64,000 bases of DNA from Leuctra nigra (Eukaryota; Arthropoda; Insecta; Plecoptera; Leuctridae). The notes beneath the pieces were generated by a model. It was given only the letters and a program-made list of their open reading frames with translations. It made no database searches and was not told the DNA's origin. Each line of letters begins with the position of its first letter. Position 1 is the first letter of the stretch. Positions 1-10,900 of the stretch are shown one piece after another. The translations under genes were made by a program, and so were the position numbers. The DNA lies in assembly GCA_934045905.1 (NCBI GenBank), contig OW203771.1, forward strand, positions 5,084,001-5,148,000. Direction: 5' to 3'.

Positions 1-131
1 CAAGATTACCAATTATTTGATTATCTAGATAAGACACCTTAGCGTTCTTCATATGCTCTAGCCCAGCGCATTCCCCCAGTGCCACACACTCAGAGATCCG
101 AGGTAAACATTTAACTGGTGTCAGTCACGAA

Positions 132-201
132 ATGGAGCTAGAGGAAGAAGGACCTTCATTTGTGGGAGAAGAATTGACCTCAGCACCTCGTGGAAGGACA
201 G
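132..201 (+). other. possible exon (start codon to splice donor), low support
   Basis: An ATG at 132 opens 23 codons that run into a good donor (G|GTGAGT at 202). The acidic peptide resembles no family I know. It could be an upstream, perhaps untranslated, exon of the CRAL-TRIO gene, whose first coding exon starts after an acceptor at 1740. Spliced that way, its own frame would hit a stop at once, so it would act as leader only. It could equally belong to another gene to the left. Confidence 0.25.
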
Positions 202-484
202 GTGAGTGATGAAAAATAATAACTTATATCAATTGAAATTTATAATTTTTTGACAATCTCAGATAGGATGATATTACTATAAATAGTTATGTTATAATTA
301 ATTATTTTTCTTAAAAAAATATATACATATTTTGTACAATCGGCACAGCAAAAATTGACCGGTGAACAAAGAGTGAGAAAAGGAGGTCGCTTGGACAGAT
401 TTCTTATGGTGCGATCTAACATTCAGTCAATTAGATTTATTAAACGATCAATTATGTTTGGTTCAATTGCACATTGTATATTTT

Positions 485-595
485 TTCCCCAATTTACTTA
501 CGTCGAAACTATTTTTTTTTACAATTTACTTACGTCGAAGCTATTTTTTTTTTTACAATTTACTTACGTCGAAGCTATTTTTTTTTTTAAATTTA
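485..595. repeat. short tandem repeat, about 33 bp unit, 3 copies
   Basis: Three head-to-tail copies of a unit built from ATTTACTTACGTCGAAG followed by a T-run. Apart from this repeat, the doubtful exon at 132 and the tRNA-like sequence at 1327, I see no gene between 1 and 1765. Confidence 0.8.
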
Positions 596-1326
596 CTCCA
601 ATTTAAATCATAAACGAATATTAGAGAGGCAAGGAAGGTCACACGAATGAAATAAATTCTTCGTGTGCTTTCTGCTTTCACTTGATAGACAGATATTCTG
701 TATAGACACAGACTTGTTAATAGCATTCGGCCTGTGGCTATTAACAAGTCTGCGGTATTTGATGCTAAAATCAGGATCAATTGACACTTGCCGGCGTTAA
801 CATTACCCAACGAACACCACTAATAAGTCATGGAGGAAAAGTACATATTTACACACTCACAAATGTAACAACTCCGTCGACTTTGGTTTGATGGCTTTCG
901 CGGTCATACTTATGAAACACAGAGAGAAGACAAATTCAAATTAACATTTTGAAATTAGTTGGAGGGAGGACGAGTCCAGTAAAATGTACTAAATTTGATA
1001 GTTATTCTGTATTAGAGCAGATTTGTTACAAATACAAAAGGATAAGGTGTGCGTCTGAGGTGAGTTTCAGTTATTTATTAATTTACAAAAAGCGGCAGGC
1101 GTAATTTTAGACATGATTGGCAATAAAACGCCGACCATTTTCAATAAATTGAGCGTGTGCGCGCGACGGCGTTCCGCATATGAAAGACAGAGACAGACAG
1201 ACAGACAAAACTGGATATAGTTTTGAATGAACTAATTGTTGACTTTTTATAGCATTTATTTCTATATTTATTTACTACATTATAATACAGAAATGTGATG
1301 GACATAACTGAACATTTAAAAGATTT

Positions 1327-1399
1327 GACCCCCGGTGGGATTTGAGCCCACGACCTTTAGATTGCCGGTCTAATGCTCTACCAACTGAGCTACGGACAA
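1327..1399 (-). tRNA. tRNA-like sequence, probably pseudogene or SINE head
   Basis: The minus strand shows a canonical A box (TAGCTCAGTTGG), an anticodon stem TTAGA/TCTAA closing the loop CCGGCAA (anticodon GGC, alanine), and a T-arm GTGGG/CCCAC. Position 33 is C instead of the universal U, and only about half of the acceptor stem pairs. I read it as a decayed tRNA or a tRNA-derived SINE. A second copy with the same loop lies at 4371-4442. Confidence 0.5.
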
Positions 1400-1765
1400 C
1401 ATTCAAATTTGCAGATTTTATAATCCATATGACTTGTACAAGCTCAGGAAGTGTAGTCTACAATAATACAAACATATAATGATCGCATAATCTTTATGCC
1501 TAAGGTAACTTTTGATTTTAGTTGGGGATAATGGGCTGGTATTTTAACCGGAGTATTTTTAAAGTAATTAGTTCGATGAATCATTTTTAGGTTTTAATAC
1601 CTATCGGTCGTTTTTAAAAGTATGGCGAATGAAATAAAACAAATAAAATAAAATGAAGATTCTAATTTCTCTTAGGAGTGAAATCAATACCAACTTATCT
1701 AAAACGTAGGGGTCAATTGTCTTTATTCTCTCTGTTCTAGAATAATCTAGTGGTTAACGAACGCA

Positions 1766-1934
1766 ATGGGATCCATCTGCAACATCTACGTCAACTTGAA
1801 TGATCCAACAGAACAGAACTACAAAGTCTGTTACGAAGAATTCAACACGAGTGAAGAGCAAGTGAAGCGAGATGCGCAGACACTCAAGAACTGGTTCTAC
1901 GCGCAGCCACATTTACCTCATCTCACATTCAGAG
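1766..1934 (+). CDS. CRAL-TRIO gene, coding exon 1
   Basis: ATG at 1766, 25 nt after a strong acceptor (pyrimidine tract ending TTCTAG at 1740), so a non-coding leader exon lies upstream. It ends at AGAG|GTACAT. A longer open frame runs on to 2068 but enters the F1 transposon at 1979 and does not fit the family; using the 1934 donor restores the domain exactly. Confidence 0.88.
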
Positions 1935-4900
1935 GTACATGCATAATAAGCCGTGATGGAGATAATAATGGTAAGGAATCTAGTGGAGCGGTCGCTCCAC
2001 GCCAGCCAAGTCGTACGGCGCGCGCACACTCTCATATAAAGGCTGGAGCAAACCCACTTTTACTGTAAGCATCAAAGTGGCATTTTCGGCCTACTGGATC
2101 TTAAAATTGAGAAATCTCACATTGTTGCGAAATATCTTAATTTCGAGCTATGGCCCACCCTACAACATATACCAAATTTGGGAACAATAGGTTACGCCCT
2201 TTGCGCGCTAGAGGGCCGTGAAAACAGTGTTTTAGGGCGGTTTTCATAATCAGTAATCATAGTAGTAGGCTGGAGCTAAAATCCGGTAAACAGGCCACAG
2301 CCTAAACGGCTGAACCGATTGATCTCACATTTTTACCACGTGTGCACTTTTGGCGTCTGATTTAACCTTGTCCCCATGAATTTTTTGTGCCGCCATTTTG
2401 AAACCGGAAGTGACGTCATATCTCGTCAACGGTTGGACCGATCGGAACGAAATTTGCGCCAATCGTTTCAGACGGTCATCTATATGGATTATCAATATCA
2501 AAAGACTGAACATTATTTTAAATAAACCGGAAATGACGTCATGAAATTTAATATACATCGATTTGCATTTCAGCAACAACTGTTGATCCGATTGTCTTGA
2601 TATTTATGTAACGTTTGTACTTTTGATATTTCATTTGACTTGTTATAAAACCAACCGGAAGCCGCCATTTTGAAACCGGAAGTGACATCATGTCTCAAAA
2701 ACGGCTAAACAGATTAGAACAAAACCAGCGCTAAACGATTTAGACGGTCAACTTTATGTAATCAGTAATATTTGATGATTCAAATATCGAAACCGGAAAT
2801 GACGTCACACATTTTATGACCTATACCGGAAATGACGTCATAATTATGCTAAATGACGCTAAATTCACCACTTTATACTTTAAAATAGATATAAGTAAAC
2901 GTACTTTGTAAATAATTATAAATTCAAGGTTGCAGTGTTCTCGGCGGCCATTTTTAAAACCGGAAGTGACGTCATATATCGTAAACGGTTGTACCGATTG
3001 CAACCTAAGTTTGGAAATGTGTTGGACTAATAATTATGAATTCAAGACGACATTATTTTCGGCCGCCATTGTTAAAACCGGAAGTGACGTCAAATATCGA
3101 AAATGGCTGTACCGATTGCAATCAAATTTTGGAAATGTGTTGTACTAATAATTATGAATTCAAGACGACATTATTTTCGGCCGCCATTGTTAAAACCGGA
3201 AGTGACGTCATATATCGAAAATGGCTGTACCGATTGCAACCAAATTTTGGAAATGTGTTGTACTAATAATTATGAATTCAAGACGACATTATTTTCGGCC
3301 GCCATTGTTAAAACCGGAAGTGACGTCATATATCAAAAACGGCTGTACCGATTGCAACCAAATTTTGGAAATGTGTAGGAGTAATAATTATGAATTCAAG
3401 ACGACATTATTTTCGGCCGCCATTGCTAAAACCGGAAGTGACGTCATATATCGAAAACGGCTGGACCGATTGTAACGAAACTTAAAGCTATTCTTCTTGG
3501 ATAATTATTTTAATCTTATATACCAAACGCAACTTTTCTAAGTATCCAAATCGGCATAGGCGTATTTTTTTAAAGAAATAAGTTCTTGCACGGACACAAG
3601 CTGTGCTACAAGCTGTATGAATAAACTAACAAAAGAAGTGATATCCCAGAAAAAAACACTCCGTGTAAAAAAGGCAGCCAAGTCTCTTTACTTTAAAAAA
3701 ATTCAACACCGAAAAGGAGTGATATCAAAAAAGGAGCCAAGTCAATGACATTTCCAAATATTTAATCGTATCTTTGAAATAAAAGTATAAACACCGAGAA
3801 ATACTTTACAAAAGGACTTGGCGCATCGTTTTTTTAAAGACATTTTTCTATTCATAAGCATGTGCCATTTATATACAACCGTCATTTTGAATGTTTAGAA
3901 TAATAGGGAAACATCTTTCAATTAGGTACATATTATACATACCTTCTGTAAAATATTTTCTATATGAATATATACGCTATGAAACTTGTTGTCTATGCTT
4001 TCTATAAATATACACAATAGTTATCTTCGTAATATTGTTTCGTGGTGAATATAATTAAGTCTCATGCGTTATACCTTCTCATCATGTAACAATTTCTATT
4101 AATACACATTTTATAAAAATACATTTCACAAAGAAGACAGTCATATTGAATTTCTATTAAAAAATTTAACTTTATACACTTGACACTTCAAAAATATATA
4201 ATTGTGTTCCATTAGTTAGTAATTATTTGACAACGTTTCATGATTTCCTTCAGTCAAGATCAAATTATGAAAAGATACCAGTCTAATATCGCCATATTAA
4301 CAGTACTGCAAGAATATGTATGAGCCCACTTCCAATTGATATGAAGGGATGTGTGTTGTGAAAAATATCCGACCGAACCGGGGCACGAACTTGGGACCTC
4401 TCACTTGCCGGGCGAGAGCTCTACCAACTGAGCTACCCGATCGGACGGGCGGACATTAGACACAACACACTGATGAGGATCCTGACTCCTGACTCCATGG
4501 AAGTTTTCCAAAGAAACCTACATTCTCACCACTTCCAATTGTTATGTAATTCTTTCACCCTTATATTACTTATATATTACAGCATAAAATCATGCTTCTA
4601 TCGCCATTGACAAAACTATAAAATAGTCATTACTAAAAGTAGCTTGATTCATAGATTCTGGCTCTAATAGAAAGAGGAAAATGTACCTACTTGTAAATTT
4701 CTTTCCACTTTTAGGATAGAATGATGTCTTTAAAAAAACGATGCGCCAAGTCCTTTTGTAAAGTATTTCTCGGTGTTTATACTTTTATTTCAAAGATACG
4801 ATTAAATATTTGGAAATGTCATTGACTTGGCTCCTTTTTTGATATCACTCCTTTTCGGTGTTGAATTTTTTTAAAGTAAAGAGACTTGGCTGCCTTTTTT

Positions 4901-7900
4901 ACACGGAGTGTTTTTTTCTGGGATACAGTTTATTCCATTTCAAAAGGGGAATGGAAGTTCCAAGAAGTTCGCAATTCTCCCACAGATGGCATAGTTTGCA
5001 GTACCACTGCCATAAAAATTTTGCATTGGTGATTATCACTCATGTGTTGAAACGACCACTAGATCTTTAAATCAGTCATAAAATAAATAATTTATCACTA
5101 GTTGCCATAAAATCCTCTATTTAATAGCCTGGGCTAACATAATACATTTAAAAAGTAATTTAAATCTGTTGTAATATGTTAGTACTTTCTCAGCTAAGTT
5201 GGCAGACATGTTGTTTCTCTTGTCTTGTTTCCCGCCTTCAAGGAAGACAAGAGAAACAACATGTCTGCCAACTTAGCTGAGAAAGTACTAACATATTACA
5301 ACAGATTTAAATTACTTTTTAAATGTATTATGTTAGCCCAGGCTATTAAATAGAGGATTTTATGGCAACTAGTGATAAATTATTTATTTTATGACTGATT
5401 TAAAGATCTAGTGGTCGTTTCAACACATGAGTGATAATCACCAAAGGAAAATTTTTATGGTAGTGGTACTGCAATCTATGCCATCTGTGGGAGAATTGCG
5501 AACTTCTTGGAACTTCCATTCCCCTTTTGAAATGGAATAGACTGTAGGTATAAGGATGAATATGGTAGTAGTCTATTAGGAACCTTACCAACATTTCCAC
5601 TGAGGAAAAACACGAAAAATGGAGTAAGACGTTCATTTTCAAGATACCATATCTTTAGTTATAAAGCGTTCTTTTGTTTTTTTGTTCTTTTGACAAACAG
5701 TTCAACCGATCGATCTGAAGATTTGTTCACACACTAATTTCATATCAGCGGTCTCTAGGATAGTAAACTTAAACTTGTCGTGGTCTTTGGGACCAAAATT
5801 GTAGGTATTGTTAAAAAATTGCATACTATCATCTGTCGTTATCTTCAAAAGTTATTGTAATTTTTATATATTTTCTAATTTAGGCATGCCAAGAGTTTTC
5901 TGTTAATTTATCACTATGCTCTCTTGACTCTTCAGTTTCAAGGTCTGTAGAGAACGTATCAAATCGCATTTTGCATGCGATTAACGCGTTGCTCAAAGCG
6001 TTTTTCTAGTAATAATTGATTTGTTTTTGAATTTGTACCAAGACAATTAGTACCTAGTTATAGTTTAGAAGAATGTTACATGTCGACAGTTTTGAATAGG
6101 CGTTCAAGTTTTGTGTTCACGGACTGCTAAAGTATTGTTTCCTATTGAATATCTCCAGATGATTTCTTCGAGAGGATTTTTGAAAGGAGCAAGTTCAGCA
6201 TCCAGAGAGCCAAGGAGACTCTGGATCTTCACTTCACGCTCAAGACTGCTCTGCCAGAGTTATATGCATCCAGAGACCCGACGTGCTCTGACATTCGGAC
6301 CATCAACAAACACTGGTCAGTCCAATAGTCAGTCAAACTTACGGACTGGCGTCCTTTTATCTGTCTGTCAGTCAACAACTTTCAGTAAACAAGTCCACAG
6401 CAACTTGCAAACACGAAGGGTACAGGGAAAGAAGGCTATAAGTGCATTTTTAGACAAAAATAGTTTATAAGGTGTAATCTTGCAGTGATTTTTATGAGCT
6501 TCAGAATATACCCCCTGACCTTAACCCCCCATCCCCTCTTTCTAGAAAATATTGCCACAAAGTTTTGAAAAACTCAATGGACCAATGGTGATGGGAGGAG
6601 TCAATGTAGTATAATAGTTCACTTTACTTACACTAGAGCAGCACTGTTCATATAGTGGGAGAGGAAGCCAATCAAACGTGTGGGGGAAAGACAGTTGAAT
6701 TTCAAAATGGATCCATTTGTTTCCATTAGCATTAGCTAATTAGCTGTCACAGCCTTCTTGACGGTCACGGCCCACATCCTTCTGTCATCTGTTTTATTCG
6801 TGACGTCACATAGCAAGATAATGACTAGTGGTCCATTGAAATATCGATTTGTATGGAAGATAGATACAAGTTTCAACACAAAACCTGGTTTACCTATCTC
6901 AGTTTCATCCGAATGTGACTTATAGCGTTCCTTCCCTGTACCATTCATATCAATGCGAATGGTAACGAAGGCTCGCTTATCAACGCGTTACACAGAGCGT
7001 TTTCCTAGTCATGGACTAGAGGAGTCGGGCCTCATATTCCATCTGCTTAAGTAGTGTTGAACGAAGTTCTGTTATATAACTAGGCAAATGGCGCCGGTTG
7101 AATGATTGTGATTATGATGAAGAATAGCTAAGGATGGACGGTGGGAAGAAGGATTGAGAGCTAATGAAACTAGAAAATACAATCACATTATACAAATACA
7201 ATACAATCAACAATCAAACCATGGAGCGTCAACCGAAGAACCGCCACAAAGTACCTGATAATTTTCATGAAATTATCCCTTTTACGTGAAGTTAAAATTT
7301 CCAATAAATGCTTATATGGCTTTTTAATAAAAGAACCGAAATTATTTAAAGAAACAAACTTGATACACATGTTAAGGTGAATCTTAGTCTATAATAAAAA
7401 CATATATTTATGAATGATTATTCATACACTATTACACACAAATTTTTGTTACTAATTACCAATAGTATGAGCAAAATGTATTGTAGAATGCCGAGAAAAA
7501 AATATCTCGATCTTATATTCATGCGAAATGTTATTACCTTTCGTCTCTATTTTATTTGCTCATTGTTATGATGATTCCCCTAGACTATGACTCCTCTTCC
7601 CTCGCACAGATTGACCATATCTTCACCAACAGGATCCGAACATTCCCAGGGGTTATTCGCAACGCTCAGTTCCCCGTAGCTCGCGACATTAGCAGCAAAA
7701 GTCGGATTCAATTCCCTGAACGCAGTCAGGTTCAACGATATGAACTTATTCGAGTCAAGATTCAAGAAGTGAAGTCCCGGCAAAGCTTCAAGCAAAACAT
7801 CCTCGAATTGGCTCAGTTCGTTGCGTGCCAAATTTACTAGAACCACATTCTTCAAGTGCGCGAAATAATCAACTGGAATGGACTGTATTTTACCATCGTT

Positions 7901-10900
7901 CAGATAGACATATTGCAATGATTGAATGTTCAAAGGATAGTTTGCCAGATTGGCCAGATTATTCCCTGACAGATCCAACTGCTGGAGTTGTGTGTTGGTC
8001 TGGAATAACCCTGGAGACAGACTCTGGAGATTATTATATCCAAGATTCAAATGTATCAATTTAGTCAACTCAGCGAAGGCTCCAGGACTTATACTCTCGA
8101 TCCTGTTGGCACTCAAATCAAGGAACCACAGCTTAACGAGCCCCTTGAAAGTGTTGTCATTCAGAACTGCGATCTTGTTGTGAGATAAGGGTAGATGCCT
8201 CAGTTTCCTTTGATTCTCAAACATATTATCAGCTATGAAAGCTATGCTGTTGTTACTCAAATCCATTTCCGTCAGATTGTGCAAGTTCCTGAAAGTGTCA
8301 GCAGCTACTGACGCTATCTGGTTGTCATTCAGAAAAACCACCTCCAAATGATCCAAACCTAAGAACGAGCTTGAACTGATCTCTGTGATGTTATTGACTT
8401 TGATTGAGAGTGATCTTAATCTTGGCAAGGATGTGAAGTGTTCTGGATTGATTGTGGACACGTTACAACGCAGTAGTTCTATCCCCCACGTGTTCTCAAA
8501 CGCCTTGTGGTTGAAGTCTGTACTTGCGAGTTGCACATCCGTACTGTCTGCGAGCCTGAACCAATCGATTCCGGGCTTATCTGTTGGAAGCAGTGGAGTG
8601 ATGAAGGCGAAGGACTTCACGTGTCTGCAGTCGAACAGATTGCCGCCCTCACGATACGAGGTGCACGACGACTCCGTGGTTTCCTCCTGGCAATGTGACG
8701 TGTGCAAGACGAGGACAGCCACCAGGAGGCGTAGGAACAACCAGCCTGGAATCAGGACAAGTTTAATATCGCACTGTGCTGTAATTAGGTTCACGCCGAT
8801 GAATATCAATCGTTGTTGAGACATCATGTTCGCATGATGTAGAATAATTGTCATGTCTGTGGGTTTTCGAGCGCTACGCCCGTTTAGGCACTTCCGGGCT
8901 AGCCTGGTATCGGCTCTTATGTAAATTAACATGGGGACGTACCTTGATTGCTGTTCAACATAAGGTCTTTTTATACAATCTTTATTTATGACATTAATGG
9001 TTTACAATTAGTTTGCACATACAGAGAATTAATGATTTGGAATACTTAGAAACTAATAAAAAATCATGGTCTTCTACTTCCGGGCATTATTGAGCAAGCG
9101 TAGCGAGCGTCACCACGGTACTCTTATGGCCCTTTCTCTGTGTGTTTTTTGTTTTTTTGTTTGTTTGTTTGAATTTTTTTTTGCCTGCACTGCCCAGGTC
9201 AAACCGCACAACCAATCGATCTGAAATTTTGCAAACATACTAACGTAATCTATGCGGTCCCTGGGATCTTTTCTGAACGGGATCATGTGATTGGTTCAAA
9301 TTTTATAAAAATTATCTTTTGATTGGTTGGTTTGATCAATTTGAAATTTAGCAAAGTCATTGCAACCAACATTGTACCCAATCATACAAATTTTCAGCCA
9401 AATCCTCCCATTGGTTCAAATTTGAAACCATTTTTCCTGTGATTTTTGAAATTTAAACTAGAACCGATTGACCGACCAACTAAAAACTTCGCATGGTCAT
9501 TGGTACCAACATTTAAGGTATTTTGCCAATTTTAAGTTTAATCTGTCGTTATTTTCAAAAGTTTTTGTCATTTTAGGGACATTTTGCATGTTGGCTGTCA
9601 AATTCACGGCGACTTCGAATCTTCAGTTCAAGGCAAGGTAGTTAGAGCAGAAAGTTTTAAACGATATGAAACTAATAATGACCGTTCAACAGATTGATCT
9701 GATATTGTGTACACACTAATATCATATCATATGAGTGGTCCCAGGTATATTTTTTGAACGAGATCCTGTGATTTATGAAAATTAACAAGGAACCGTTCAA
9801 TCATAAGGGTTTAATCGATCAACTTAAAACTTAGCAAGGATATTGGGACCAATATTTTTGGAGGTTTTGGAGATTTTTATACAAGTCTGTGACGAAATTC
9901 AAGAATTGGATTTTAATGACATTTTCGATAGACATAATTTCGGTTCGAGGTGTTGCGTGTATCCGTGCTCGCTCATCAACGCGTTACACAGAGCGTTTTC
10001 CTAGTATTATTCATATTGTATTAAATTATTTATAAAAGCTCTGGGCTCAGAAACAAGAATTGAATTTCGTAAAAGTGCGAAAAACCGAATGACTAAAAGT
10101 AATTGGTTTGTGGGACCACCAACTTCAATCTTTTATTTGTTTTACATATATCTAGTATTTAAATACGATACATCGACCTACCTTGATTGTTGGAGACCAT
10201 CTCTGAGTCGTACACGCTATGAAGTGACTGAGTTCGCTCATTCGCTTTGCATTTAATATCACTTCTAGAGGGCACGAGTTCAGAAAATGACGCGCATTGC
10301 ACTTTTATAAAAGTCATGATAAAGTACCAAGTGGCCTGACAACGAGGAATGCAAATCTGTTAGGGAACAGTTGATGCAATACATATTCATCATGACTCTA
10401 TCACTATACTAGGCATATACAACACTGAACAACCCAGGCGCGTAGGTTTCATCACGGGGAGGTGTAACTGTAACGGGCATACCCGTGAGAGGGGGTCTAG
10501 GGGTATGGGTGGCAAAGACCCCCCAGTTCTGTCCCCGCAGAGAGATTTTTAAAATTTACACAATTAAAAGTGATTCAGAGGATATAAAATGCACAAACTG
10601 ATCCATCAACCCTCCAATTGTTTCCCCTCAGGGAGTGTTTTTTAGAATTTTAATAAAGTATTAGCAATTCTGAGACGCTAAACATAAATGCTCTCAAACA
10701 CTGACCTAGGTCAGGTCAGGTGTTAACATTAACAAATATCTATTGTATTTATTACAATAAAACCGTGTGAAATATCCCAAAGAAAGGGAAAATGACAATT
10801 TCGTTCCCTTCGTGAACATGTTCATTTGAAGTGAATGAAGTGTGTTCTGTTTGATTGTCTTCCAGTACGCTTGTCATGCTGCCCGGCCTGACCAAGCAAG

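Larger units (their letters stand above)
1979..4923 (+). mobile_element. Helitron-like element F1, copy A
   Basis: It starts TCTAGTGGAGCGGTCGC, the same start as copies B and C, and contains a terminal hairpin (GTGGAGC/GCTCCAC). It ends in a long inverted repeat closing with CTGGGA. It carries six exact CCGGAAGTGACGTCA motifs, three CCGGAAATGACGTCA variants, a 118-bp tandem array and a tRNA-like sequence, but no coding frame. It is inserted 45 bp after the donor of CRAL-TRIO exon 1. It is non-autonomous; the Helitron call rests on the insertion signature seen in copies B and C. Confidence 0.6.

Noticed and set aside
2821..3475. Overlapping 60-91-codon frames with similar peptides
   Set aside because: All arise from the 118-bp satellite inside F1 copy A; no domain and no splice context.
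4858..5642. Two similar small proteins on opposite strands
   Set aside because: They are mirror copies created by the arms of the foldback MITE at 4926-5544.
6111..6470. 119-codon frame as a separate gene
   Set aside because: The true CRAL-TRIO exon 2 lies in another frame here, with clear splice sites and domain match.
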